64,000 bases of DNA, from NCBI GenBank assembly GCA_014762645.1, contig JABURP010000071.1:1-64000 (forward strand). The letters run 5' to 3'. The position numbers and the translations under genes are program-made. This document shows positions 1 to 8,032 of the stretch, piece by piece. This stretch comes from Crocinitomicaceae bacterium. Lineage in GTDB: Bacteria > Bacteroidota > Bacteroidia > Flavobacteriales_D > Crocinitomicaceae. The notes beneath the pieces are model-generated. The model had not been told where the DNA came from, searched no databases, and worked only from the letters and a program-made list of their open reading frames with translations. Within the stretch, counting starts at the first letter, position 1, and every line of letters begins with the position of its first letter.

Positions 1-129
1 ATAATGGGAATTTTATTAGGGTATGTGTACGTCTATACAAAAGACATCCGATACAGCATATTAATCCACTTTCTATACAATGCCACTCAGATAACCATTC
101 TCTTTTACTGGCCGGGATTAGTGGAATAA
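1..129 (+). CDS. C-terminal end of a CPBP-family intramembrane metalloprotease (partial)
   Basis: The frame is open from the first base of the window and stops at 127-129, giving 42 residues. They show a hydrophobic GILLGYVYVYT segment, then SILIHFLYNAT, then a last hydrophobic stretch. The pattern of Gly-rich helix, then HFxxN with a conserved His and Asn, matches the last conserved motif of CPBP (CAAX protease/bacteriocin-processing) membrane proteases. The start and the other catalytic motifs lie outside the window, so the family call rests on this one motif. The gene is convergent with the ExbB/ExbD operon and shares a hairpin terminator region with it. Confidence 0.6.
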   Translation: MMGILLGYVYVYTKDIRYSILIHFLYNATQITILFYWPGLVE

Positions 130-162
130 AAAAACCCATCCTCAAAAGATATGAAGATGGGT
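127..162 (-). terminator. Rho-independent terminator of the exbB-exbD operon
   Basis: A 7-bp stem (134-140 pairs with 156-162, ACCCATC/GATGGGT) with a 15-nt loop is followed on the minus strand by a run of seven T. It lies 22 nt past the stop codon of the last minus-strand gene. On the plus strand the tail is not T-rich, so it should work mainly for the minus-strand operon. Confidence 0.75.
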
Positions 163-184
163 CTTAGAACTTTAAAATAATAGT

Positions 185-637
185 TTACTCTCTGGCATCA
201 GCCGAGTAGTTGATTTTAATAGCATCAATTTCTCGCAATGATTCTTTTACTTCTGATACGATACGCATCCCCACATTTTTGTGAACTTTTAAAGAAGTAA
301 CAATATCAAAAGGAGTTTTTCCTTCTCTGGCTTTAGCCTGCTTCCACATAGGAATTCGGTTCACATCTGAAATAAGCTCATCATCCAGCTGAATTCTTGG
401 AACCGAACCTTTCGAAGCGTCCTTTGGAAATCCAATATAGATAAAATCCACATTGTCTTTGTCCTCTATTTCTTCTGCCTGATCGGCAACAGGTTTTTTA
501 ATTTCAACCTGCATATCTACCTCTTTCATTGTGGTAGCCACCATAAAGAAGAAAAGCAGCATAAAAATAATATCCGGCAATGCAGAAGTATTTACTCCTG
601 GGATATCTCTCTTTTTATTTTTAGCAAACTTTGACAT
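185..637 (-). CDS. exbD: ExbD/TolR-family biopolymer transport protein (second copy)
   Basis: This 150-residue protein has a short cytoplasmic N-terminus rich in Lys, one membrane helix (about residues 22-40) and a periplasmic domain. The helix carries the conserved channel Asp in ALPDIIFMLLFFFMVATT, which in ExbD/TolR proteins takes part in proton flow through the ExbB ring. It is the last gene of a minus-strand operon with exbB. ATG at 637 is preferred over an in-frame GTG at 643, because the ATG sits 5 nt after the stop of the upstream exbD. The periplasmic domain probably contacts peptidoglycan or a TonB-like partner. Confidence 0.88.
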   Translation of the reverse strand: MSKFAKNKKRDIPGVNTSALPDIIFMLLFFFMVATTMKEVDMQVEIKKPVADQAEEIEDKDNVDFIYIGFPKDASKGSVPRIQLDDELISDVNRIPMWKQAKAREGKTPFDIVTSLKVHKNVGMRIVSEVKESLREIDAIKINYSADARE

Positions 638-642
638 ACTCA

Positions 643-1353
643 CTACTTTTCAATTTTAGCCTCAATAATACGTTCAGGCACTAGAATTCGTAACTTCTTG
701 ATGATTTCTTCATCTGCAGGGTCACCCTCTTTTAAGGAGTAGTAATCCACGCCCCAGTACTCTTCAGCACGCTCGGCGCGTAATCGGTTAACAACCTTTT
801 TAAGGATGTTCTGTATTTGAATGTACAACCCGTAAGAGGTGCCAGCCTGGTTTTCAAGTCTGATCATAGCCATTTTTGCAATCTCTTTGTACTCACCTGT
901 TGGTAGCTCCTCACAAAGAGCCAACTTAGTTTTCCAGTTTTCCAGTTCGGTTTTATAGAAAACATCATCAGGATGTTTTTCCACAGCCTCCTGTAAACGC
1001 ATAATTTCGGTTTGACATTTACCTACATTGATATTGGTGTAGCGCGGCATGGTTTTATCTCGCTCGCCATTCATGTTAATGGTGTAAAAATCCATAACGA
1101 TCTCTTCCAGGTCTTCAAGTTCAGTACGCTTACCCTCTACCAATAGCTGGTCATTAGAGTTTGCTTTAATTACAAGAATGTCCCGGTCGTGAATTTCAAT
1201 ATCCTGTGGAGGGTTATCTCTTTTTAATGGCAACACACGACCAATTCCCGCATCAACTTCCATGGTGGTCGTTACCAAGAAGAAGATCAACAAAAGGAAG
1301 GCAATATCTGCCATGGACCCTGCATTGATCTCTTGTATTTCTCTTCTTGCCAT
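643..1353 (-). CDS. exbD: ExbD/TolR-family biopolymer transport protein (long form)
   Basis: At 236 residues this is clearly longer than a usual ExbD (about 130-150). The N-terminal helix has the conserved Asp in GSMADIAFLLLIFFLV. After the helix an ExbD-like region is interrupted by a charged insert (about residues 85-150, with several Lys/Glu-rich helices), and the normal C-terminal fold resumes with IQIQNILKKVVNRLRAERAEE. Bacteroidota commonly have two ExbDs behind one ExbB, one of them enlarged. The gene lies 20 nt after a four-helix membrane protein and ends 5 nt before the second exbD. Confidence 0.88.
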   Translation of the reverse strand: MARREIQEINAGSMADIAFLLLIFFLVTTTMEVDAGIGRVLPLKRDNPPQDIEIHDRDILVIKANSNDQLLVEGKRTELEDLEEIVMDFYTINMNGERDKTMPRYTNINVGKCQTEIMRLQEAVEKHPDDVFYKTELENWKTKLALCEELPTGEYKEIAKMAMIRLENQAGTSYGLYIQIQNILKKVVNRLRAERAEEYWGVDYYSLKEGDPADEEIIKKLRILVPERIIEAKIEK

Positions 1354-1373
1354 AATTATTACTTATTTATTAT

Positions 1374-1844
1374 TTACGATTTAGAAAAGTACCTCATAAT
1401 ACCCATTACACTACCAAATAAAATAAGTGCCAGCGCAAGGATTACGAGAATTATTGTCGTGTTTATTCCAGCGCCACCCCACTTGTGTGCTTTGGCTGTT
1501 GCTTCAGGGTTTTCTGCCAGTGAAGGTAAGATTTCACTTGAAGCCATAGAATAACCGATCAAGACTAAAATTCCGAATACCACGACACCAATAAGTGTCG
1601 GAATAAATCTTTTTGGATGTTGTATGATCGACCAGACCCCAAAAACGACAATCGCAATTAGCGCACCGATTACAAGGTAAACAGCATAGTTTACAGAGGT
1701 CACAACAGAAGTAACGCTTCCTATTGGCTCATTGGTGTCCGGGTCAACTTCTGTCCCCATAGCGCCAATAATAAAGATGGCCCCCAGCAACAGGAGTAAA
1801 CCAACTCCAAGTGTTCTGATCAACCCAACTACTTTTTGACTCAT
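1374..1844 (-). CDS. Four-helix membrane protein of the ExbB/ExbD operon, function unknown
   Basis: This 156-residue protein has four predicted membrane helices (about residues 5-30, 51-74, 80-102, 128-149) joined by short loops. I recognise no named domain. It lies between exbB and the first exbD, with gaps of 47 and 20 nt and the same direction, so it is very likely cotranscribed. Its position suggests an accessory subunit or assembly factor of this proton channel, which is an inference from context. Confidence 0.7.
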   Translation of the reverse strand: MSQKVVGLIRTLGVGLLLLLGAIFIIGAMGTEVDPDTNEPIGSVTSVVTSVNYAVYLVIGALIAIVVFGVWSIIQHPKRFIPTLIGVVVFGILVLIGYSMASSEILPSLAENPEATAKAHKWGGAGINTTIILVILALALILFGSVMGIMRYFSKS

Positions 1845-1891
1845 AATTTCAATTTTTTATTTATAAAAAGCCCGCTAAGGCAAATTAGCTA

Positions 1892-2752
1892 TTATGCTGT
1901 TTGTGCAGATGCACCAGCTCCTGCATTGTGACGAATAAGAACGTCAATCAAAGAGATGGAAGCATCTTCCATGTCATTGACAATGCTATCAATTTTAGCC
2001 AATAGGTAGTTATAAAATATCTGAAGTATAATTGCTACGATCAAACCGAATACGGTTGTCAATAGGGCAATCTTAATACCTTGTGCAACAACTGTTGCTG
2101 AAATAGTACCTGCATTCGCGATATCATCAAAGGCTTTGATCATACCAATTACAGTTCCCATGAACCCAAGCATTGGTGCCAGTGCGATAAACAATCCAAT
2201 CCAGGACATTCCTTTTTCCATCAATCCCATTTGAACACCTCCATAAGCAACTACTGCCTTTTCAACATGGTCAAGACCTTCATCTGATCGGTCAAGTCCC
2301 TGATAGAAAATTGAGGCAACAGGCCCTCTTGTGTTTCTGCACACTTCTTTTGCTGCTTCAATACCCCCATTTGCTAGAGCATCTTCAACATCCTGAACTA
2401 GTTTTTTCGTATTGGTCGAAGCAAGGTTTAGGTAAACAATTCGCTCAATGATCAATGCTAAACCAAAGATCAAACAAAGCAATACGATACCCATAAACCC
2501 AGGTCCACCTTCAATGAAACGCTGCTTTAAGATAGTTGTTAAGCTGTAGCCACCAGTGTTGGCGGTATCAGCGTTTTCATCTTCTCCTGCAACCTCTTCT
2601 ACAATTGTTTCTTCGAGATTTTCATCTGTAACTGACATGGAATCGTTTTCAGTTGTAACTGAATCACCTTCCCCATTCTGCGCTACGACATTCGTAGAAA
2701 TTCCAAAGGTCATAAAACCCGCAATAGCGAATAATGCTAATACTTTTTTCAT
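1892..2752 (-). CDS. exbB: MotA/TolQ/ExbB-family proton channel protein
   Basis: This 286-residue protein has a signal-like N-terminus (residues 1-25), an acidic linker (26-65), a first membrane helix (about 84-106), a cytoplasmic loop and two further helices (about 182-206 and 224-248). The last two carry the family signature APMLGFMGTVIGMI and a Thr-rich pore helix. ExbB forms the ring around ExbD helices and converts proton flow into force on TonB or on other periplasmic partners. It is the first gene of the four-gene operon. The cleavable-looking N-terminal extension is typical of Bacteroidota ExbB rather than of E. coli ExbB. Confidence 0.9.
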   Translation of the reverse strand: MKKVLALFAIAGFMTFGISTNVVAQNGEGDSVTTENDSMSVTDENLEETIVEEVAGEDENADTANTGGYSLTTILKQRFIEGGPGFMGIVLLCLIFGLALIIERIVYLNLASTNTKKLVQDVEDALANGGIEAAKEVCRNTRGPVASIFYQGLDRSDEGLDHVEKAVVAYGGVQMGLMEKGMSWIGLFIALAPMLGFMGTVIGMIKAFDDIANAGTISATVVAQGIKIALLTTVFGLIVAIILQIFYNYLLAKIDSIVNDMEDASISLIDVLIRHNAGAGASAQTA

Positions 2753-2898
2753 TTTTCTTGTTTTTATTTTAAAGTTCCTTGCCTTTCATTTAATGCCCGT
2801 ATATAAACCTTAGTGGGCAGAAAAGCGTCTGCTAAAGTACAAATTTTTATCACTTATGCTAATTGAAAAGGCGTAATTTCACGGCTTTAAATGTTCCG

Positions 2899-3927
2899 TT
2901 AAATAGTTACCTCTCCACACAGATTCTGACTCAGTAGTTCAACCCTTTCTTCCGGGTCCCTTGTCTTACCAAGAACATACATCATTTTTGTAACTGCAGC
3001 TTCTGTTGTAATATCGCGTCCGCTCAGCACTTGCAAGCGCTTGTAATGAATTGAGGTTTCGTATAGTCCCAATACTACATTCCCTTGAGCACACTGCGTG
3101 ATATTCAAAACAATTCCTCCATTGGCCATGTAATCTGCAATCATTTTTTCAAAGGCAGCAGAAGAAAAACTGTTGCCATTTCCAAATGTTTCCAGGATGA
3201 TTCCTTCTACTTTAGAAACATCAAAAATGGCGTCGTAAATGGACATATCCATACCGGGAAATAATTTGATCAGTGCAATGCGCGTATTAAAGTCAGTGAA
3301 TTTTTCCAGTTCAGTTAATGACGGTCTGTACAATGCATTTTGATCAATCCGAATATTCGTTCCGGCTTCTGCCAGCAGCGGATAGTTGTAACTCTTGAAC
3401 GCTTCAAAGTTGAAGGTACTTATTTTACTTACCCGGTTTCCTCTGTACAACTGAAATTCAAAGTACAGTGCTACTTCCTGAATGACGGAATGCCCACTCA
3501 TGTCCAACATGCCCGCCAACTCAATGGCAGTGATCAGATTTTCTTTTCCGTCGGTTCTAATTTTACCTATAGGTAATTGTGATCCGGTGAAAATAATGGG
3601 TTTCTTTAATCCTTGCAGCATAAAACTCATTGCTGCAGTTGTAAAGGCCATGGTATCTGTTCCATGCAGGACAACAAATCCTGTGTAATCAGCATAATTT
3701 TCAAAGATCGTGTTGGCTATGCCTCCCCATAATTTGGGATTCATATCCGAGGAGTCAATTGGCTCCTCAACTGAATAAGTATCCAGTTCATAATCAAACT
3801 GCTTGAGTTCAGGAATGCTGCTATACAGCGATTCGAAATCAAACGGCTTTAATGCACCGGTTTCCGGGTCATTGATCATACCAATGGTCCCACCGGTATA
3901 AATTATCAGGACTTTAGGGTTGTTCAT
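2899..3927 (-). CDS. ansA: Type I (cytoplasmic) L-asparaginase
   Basis: This 342-residue enzyme hydrolyses asparagine to aspartate and ammonia. Both signature blocks are present: the N-terminal IIYTGGTIGM with the nucleophilic Thr, and LHGTDTMAFTTAAMSFML with the second catalytic Thr-Asp pair. Further on is GSQLPIGKIRTDGKENL. There is no signal peptide, which fits the cytoplasmic type I enzyme. The length matches the family (about 330-350). It stands alone on the minus strand with about 190 nt on its 5' side and no detectable partner gene. Confidence 0.93.
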   Translation of the reverse strand: MNNPKVLIIYTGGTIGMINDPETGALKPFDFESLYSSIPELKQFDYELDTYSVEEPIDSSDMNPKLWGGIANTIFENYADYTGFVVLHGTDTMAFTTAAMSFMLQGLKKPIIFTGSQLPIGKIRTDGKENLITAIELAGMLDMSGHSVIQEVALYFEFQLYRGNRVSKISTFNFEAFKSYNYPLLAEAGTNIRIDQNALYRPSLTELEKFTDFNTRIALIKLFPGMDMSIYDAIFDVSKVEGIILETFGNGNSFSSAAFEKMIADYMANGGIVLNITQCAQGNVVLGLYETSIHYKRLQVLSGRDITTEAAVTKMMYVLGKTRDPEERVELLSQNLCGEVTI

Positions 3928-4119
3928 GTGGCCTATCCGCTTTTTGTGCTTCGAAAATAATCATTTTAAAGCGCGGACTTACCAATTATGCATTGGATTG
4001 TGGACGACCAGAAACAAATTTAAGTGATAAGTATTGAGATACAGAGGAGTAATTGATTGTTCGGGGCAAACTATTGAGTGTAGTATTAGATTTTGTTCAA
4101 AGTTCCTCAAATAAAAGTG

Positions 4120-4890
4120 TCAGATTCCAAACAACTCCTCTGCATTTTTGGTGGTGATTTCAGCCACCTCTTCAATGGGGATGTTTTTAATTTCAGCCAA
4201 TTTAGAAGCCACATACGTTAAATAGGAGCTTTCATTTCGTTTTCCACGGTAGGGCGTTGGAGCGAGATACGGAGAATCTGTTTCCAAAACAAAATGCGCC
4301 ATATCAATCTGTTTAATTACTTTATCCAGCCCGGAGTTTTTGAAAGTGAGTACACCACCTAATCCCATTTTAAAACCACCATAACTAATAATGTGTTGAG
4401 CCTGTTCTACTGAACCCGTAAAACAATGAAACACTCCAGTAAGGCGTTCATCATTTAATTGATCCACCACCTCAAAAGCCTCATCAAATGCATCTCTTAC
4501 GTGAATAACAATCGGAATTTGAAGTTCTTTTGCCCACTCAATTTGCTGTGCAAAGGCTTGTTCCTGATAGTTCTTTGTGGATTTATCCCAGTAAAGATCC
4601 ATACCGATCTCACCCACGGCAATATAATCCCTTGAAAATAAATGTCCTTTTATTACACTCAATTGGTCTTCCCAATTTTCAGTGACTGAACAAGGGTGTA
4701 AGCCCATCATAGGGATGCAATTTTCGGGATAATCCGATACCATTTGATGCACGGCATCTATGCTATCCAAATCGATATTAGGAAGTAACAGTTTTGAGAT
4801 CCCGGCCTCAACAGCCCTTTGAACCACCTCTTTTCGATCCTCATTAAACTGTTCAGTAAATAAATGGGTATGTGTGTCAATAAAATTCAA
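4120..4890 (-). CDS. tatD: TatD-family metal-dependent hydrolase (DNase-like)
   Basis: This 256-residue TIM-barrel hydrolase has the metal-binding set of the TatD family: the N-terminal DTHTH, Glu in AVGEIGMDLYWD, HVRDAF, GVFHCFTGS and the closing LETDSPYLAPTPYRGKRNE. TatD proteins are divalent-metal 3'-5' exodeoxyribonucleases with proposed roles in DNA repair. The start must be TTG at 4890, because an in-frame stop lies just upstream and no ATG precedes the essential DTHTH motif. A TACCTTTG promoter box lies 16 nt upstream. Confidence 0.92.
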   Translation of the reverse strand: MNFIDTHTHLFTEQFNEDRKEVVQRAVEAGISKLLLPNIDLDSIDAVHQMVSDYPENCIPMMGLHPCSVTENWEDQLSVIKGHLFSRDYIAVGEIGMDLYWDKSTKNYQEQAFAQQIEWAKELQIPIVIHVRDAFDEAFEVVDQLNDERLTGVFHCFTGSVEQAQHIISYGGFKMGLGGVLTFKNSGLDKVIKQIDMAHFVLETDSPYLAPTPYRGKRNESSYLTYVASKLAEIKNIPIEEVAEITTKNAEELFGI

Positions 4891-4906
4891 ATCAACTTTT
4901 TAATCG

Positions 4907-4914
4907 CAAAGGTA
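4907..4914 (-). promoter_or_regulatory. Bacteroidota-type -7 box (TACCTTTG) of the tatD gene
   Basis: On the minus strand the sequence fits the TAnnTTTG consensus of the Bacteroidota housekeeping sigma factor, 16 nt before the TTG start. I found no convincing TTTG -33 box. Confidence 0.4.
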
Positions 4915-4982
4915 ACTTGCAATAATGAATTAACGAGTGGTATTAGAATGAAGAATGGCTACGTGGAAATTTTCAAAGCCAA

Positions 4983-5846
4983 TCAATGCCAATCCGGACA
5001 GGTGTCACAGCCATTTTTCGTTCGAAGGTACCACAACACACCAAGCGTAATCTCCCAAGAGGCATACATGAACTTATGGCTGGCGTAATCTCGTGAACCA
5101 GAAGGCAAACCATTTTTAGGCAAGTGAATAAATCCGGTAGCAAATGAATTTTGTAGATATATATGATTGAAAAAATCAAACCGAATCCCCCCGTGCAGAG
5201 ATATTCCGTATCCGCCAAACTGTGGATCACTGTGGTATTCTTCTCCATTCCAGTTAAAATCTGTTTGGGTCAAAACAACACCCAAGCCCCCTCCAAGCCT
5301 TCTTTGGATGGCAAACTTTCTGTTGTCGGTTTTGTATATCGGAGCGGTATTATTTAGCTGAAACGAGACATAATTTAAACCGTTTGTGTTTTCATAATGC
5401 AGGTCATCCGGGCGAATTAATATCAGGCCATCTGAATCTGTATAGGTTCCGTCTAGATTGGTATTGCCTTCTATCACACCGTTGATATACAATGACTGGT
5501 AATCTCTAACAACATATTTCATATGATCCCAACCAAAGGACCAATCCCATCTGAATTTATAATACCAACCTATGCGTACATTAAATTGAGGAACGGTAAA
5601 TTTCCCGGGATTAAAATAGGAGGCAAAATCATTGGTTGGACGATCTTTAGCCGCCGCTTTTTTTAACTTAAAATTGAAGGTAGATCCTACGAAGTTGATG
5701 GTGCTTTTGGTATAAATAGACCGATTATACCCCCAATGCAGGTACATGGTATTCTTTTGCGTACCAAATTTCTTTTTATACGAATAACGCTGACCGTAAC
5801 TTGTTATGGCTACTCCAAAAAATAATAGTAAAAATAAACCTTTCAT
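4983..5846 (-). CDS. Predicted outer-membrane beta-barrel protein, function unknown
   Basis: This 287-residue protein has a clear signal peptide (MKGLFLLLFFGVAITSYG) followed by alternating aromatic/polar strands ending in a short C-terminal WYLRTKNGCDTCPDWH tail with two Cys. The strand pattern (FNVRIGWYYKFRWDWSFGWDHMKYV and similar stretches) suggests an 8-12 strand outer-membrane barrel. I recognise no named family. It is divergent from yraN with about 77 nt between the starts. A TATTTTTG box on the minus strand at 5900-5907 could be its promoter. Confidence 0.7.
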   Translation of the reverse strand: MKGLFLLLFFGVAITSYGQRYSYKKKFGTQKNTMYLHWGYNRSIYTKSTINFVGSTFNFKLKKAAAKDRPTNDFASYFNPGKFTVPQFNVRIGWYYKFRWDWSFGWDHMKYVVRDYQSLYINGVIEGNTNLDGTYTDSDGLILIRPDDLHYENTNGLNYVSFQLNNTAPIYKTDNRKFAIQRRLGGGLGVVLTQTDFNWNGEEYHSDPQFGGYGISLHGGIRFDFFNHIYLQNSFATGFIHLPKNGLPSGSRDYASHKFMYASWEITLGVLWYLRTKNGCDTCPDWH

Positions 5847-5923
5847 TGCAGGCGTCCTCTATGCTTATAAGGAATACGCAACATTTTGTTACGCGTTGGC
5901 AAAAATACAACTATTTTAGTTAC

Positions 5924-6289
5924 ATGGCAGATCACAACGAATTAGGAAAAATCGGCGAAGAAATGGCCGTGAAATTCCTGACAGACAAGGGATATAATAT
6001 ACTCAGACGCAATTACCGGTTTAAAAAACTGGAATTAGATATTATTGCGCAGCAAGATGAAGAGATTGTTGTGGTAGAAGTAAAAACCCGTCAAAGTGAT
6101 TATTTAACGGACCCAACAGAGTTGCTTTCCAGAAAAAAGCAAAGCGACATCATTAGAGCGGCCGATTATTTCATTAATGAAGAAGAAATTGATCTTGAAT
6201 GTCGGTTTGATGTCATTATTATTGTGGTCAACCAGCATCAAAAAGAAATACGTCATATCGAAGACGCATTTTATCCCGGATTAAACTAA
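5924..6289 (+). CDS. yraN: YraN-family (UPF0102) predicted endonuclease
   Basis: This 121-residue protein has the compact YraN restriction-endonuclease-like fold: GKIGEEMAVKFLTDKGYNIL, then LELDIIAQQDEEIVVVEVKTR. The latter carries the D...ExK catalytic pattern, with Leu-Glu-Leu-Asp in place of the more usual Gly-Glu-Ile-Asp. The ATG at 5924 is chosen because the family begins right at GExxA; a longer in-frame extension would run into the divergent gene. The biological role is poorly known, with DNA repair or recombination suggested. The 3' end overlaps the convergent coiled-coil gene by 4 nt. Confidence 0.88.
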   Translation: MADHNELGKIGEEMAVKFLTDKGYNILRRNYRFKKLELDIIAQQDEEIVVVEVKTRQSDYLTDPTELLSRKKQSDIIRAADYFINEEEIDLECRFDVIIIVVNQHQKEIRHIEDAFYPGLN

Positions 6290-6570
6290 TCAAGGAGTTC
6301 TGAGAGTTCATTTATTCCTGATTTAATAGAGTCTGCAGTGTTGTCGAAAGACTTTTGAACGATATTCCAGTTAATTTCAGATGCGCTCTTGAATTCATCA
6401 TAGGTTTGCACCAGTTTTTCTCTTTGTTCTTTCAAATGCTCCAGCTTTTCTTCAAATGTAGCCTGAGCGTCTTCTGTCAATTTATCTCTTTGTTTTTGAA
6501 GTTTCTCAAGTTTTTCATTGAGCTGTTCAACTTGTTCTTTTGCGTTTTGTTTGATTTTGTCAGTGTCCAT
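6286..6570 (-). CDS. Small coiled-coil protein, function unknown
   Basis: This 94-residue protein is dominated by Lys/Glu/Gln heptads (residues 5-55, for example LNEKLEKLQKQRDKL), predicting one long coiled coil followed by a short mixed C-terminus ending SGINELSELLD. It has no signal peptide or membrane helix. I recognise no family. It is convergent with yraN, and the two stop codons overlap by 4 nt. The composition is compatible with a stress-related or apolipoprotein-like small helical protein, but nothing here proves a role. Confidence 0.65.
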   Translation of the reverse strand: MDTDKIKQNAKEQVEQLNEKLEKLQKQRDKLTEDAQATFEEKLEHLKEQREKLVQTYDEFKSASEINWNIVQKSFDNTADSIKSGINELSELLD

Positions 6571-6700
6571 TTTTTTGAAAATTAATGTGAATTGGTGTAT
6601 ACTATAAGATAAGGATTTTTAATGAAATATCCAGATTTTATGGGCTTTTATTGGTGACCGCATGTAAAAATGTTAATAAAAGAAGATTTCAGGAGTATGC

Positions 6701-8023
6701 ATGGAAGAATCTGTAACTTTGTATAAAAATTTTCAGATGAACATTCCCGAAACAGACTTACCACGGGTTGTGGTGATTGGCGCGGGATTTGCCGGACTGA
6801 AACTAGCCAGACAAATCAACACTCACCATTACCAACTCGTCTTATTTGACAAGAACAATTACCATACGTTTCAACCTCTTCTTTACCAGGTAGCATCTGC
6901 AGGACTTGAGCCGGATTCTATTGCTTACCCGGTTAGAAAAACGCTCCGTCGAAAGAAAAACATGTATTTCAGGCTGACGGAAGTGAATAAAGTAGATCGG
7001 GAACAAAAAAAGGTTTTTACAGAGATCGGTGATTTGAGGTATGATTACCTGGTGATCGCTACTGGGGCAACGAACAATTTCTTTGGAATTGATGCCATGG
7101 AAAAAAATTCCATGCCCATGAAGTCACTCACAGAAGCACTGGACCTCCGAAGTAAAATGTTGGAGAATTACGAAAGGGCCATTTATACGCAAGATTTGAA
7201 TGAGCGTATTCGATTAATGAATGTTGTTATTGTTGGCGCAGGCCCCACCGGTGTTGAGTTAGCCGGAGCTATTGCAGAATTAAGAAATAAAATTCTTCCC
7301 AAAGATTTTCCTGATCTCGATTTCAGACAGATGAGTATTCACCTGATAGAAGCAGCTCCGCGCGTGCTGGTAGCTATGAGCGAAAAGTCCTCCAAACGAG
7401 CCCTTAAATACCTGAAAAAACTCAATGTCAACGTACATCTGGATACTGCTGTTAAAGATTATAAGAATGGCGTAGTTACCACCAATCAGGAGCGTGAATT
7501 TTTAGCGGATACAGTTATCTGGGCAGCTGGTGTTGCCGGTGATCATCCAGAAGGATTTCATACGGATGAACTCGCAAAAGGCAACCGCATTAAAGTCAAT
7601 TCATATTGCCAAGTTCCGGATGATGAGCAAGTTTATATTCTCGGTGATTCAGCCTATCTCGAAACAGAAGAATACCCTAAAGGATTACCTATGTTGGGCT
7701 CTGTAGCCATGCAAGCCGGAGCCTATTTGGCAAAACAATTTAACAGAAAGGCAAAAGGCAAGGAGATAAAACCTTTTCAGTATGTGGATAAAGGAACCAT
7801 GGCCACAATTGGTAGAAACCTGGCGGTGGCTGACTTTAAACGGTATAAACTGGGAGGAGCTTTTGCCTGGATTACCTGGATGTTTGTGCATTTAATGTTG
7901 CTGGTTGGGTTTCGAAATCGCGTGATCGTGTTTATTAATTGGACATGGAATTATTTTAGGTATAACAATGGACTGAGATTGATCGTAAGACCTTTCAGAA
8001 AAAAGAACAAGTCAAAGGAATAA
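6701..8023 (+). CDS. ndh: Type II NADH dehydrogenase (NDH-2)
   Basis: This 440-residue flavoprotein oxidises NADH and reduces quinone without pumping protons. The FAD-binding GxGxxG is in VVVIGAGFAGLKLARQI near residue 25, and the NAD-binding one is in VVIVGAGPTGVELAGAIAE near residue 180. The C-terminus has the hydrophobic and Arg/Lys-rich helices expected for peripheral attachment to the inner membrane. The start at 6701 is supported by AGGAG 5 nt upstream, a rare good Shine-Dalgarno for this group; an internal ATG at residue 13 is possible. A GT39 gene follows after 9 nt. Confidence 0.93.
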   Translation: MEESVTLYKNFQMNIPETDLPRVVVIGAGFAGLKLARQINTHHYQLVLFDKNNYHTFQPLLYQVASAGLEPDSIAYPVRKTLRRKKNMYFRLTEVNKVDREQKKVFTEIGDLRYDYLVIATGATNNFFGIDAMEKNSMPMKSLTEALDLRSKMLENYERAIYTQDLNERIRLMNVVIVGAGPTGVELAGAIAELRNKILPKDFPDLDFRQMSIHLIEAAPRVLVAMSEKSSKRALKYLKKLNVNVHLDTAVKDYKNGVVTTNQEREFLADTVIWAAGVAGDHPEGFHTDELAKGNRIKVNSYCQVPDDEQVYILGDSAYLETEEYPKGLPMLGSVAMQAGAYLAKQFNRKAKGKEIKPFQYVDKGTMATIGRNLAVADFKRYKLGGAFAWITWMFVHLMLLVGFRNRVIVFINWTWNYFRYNNGLRLIVRPFRKKNKSKE

Positions 8024-8032
8024 CACACGGTT

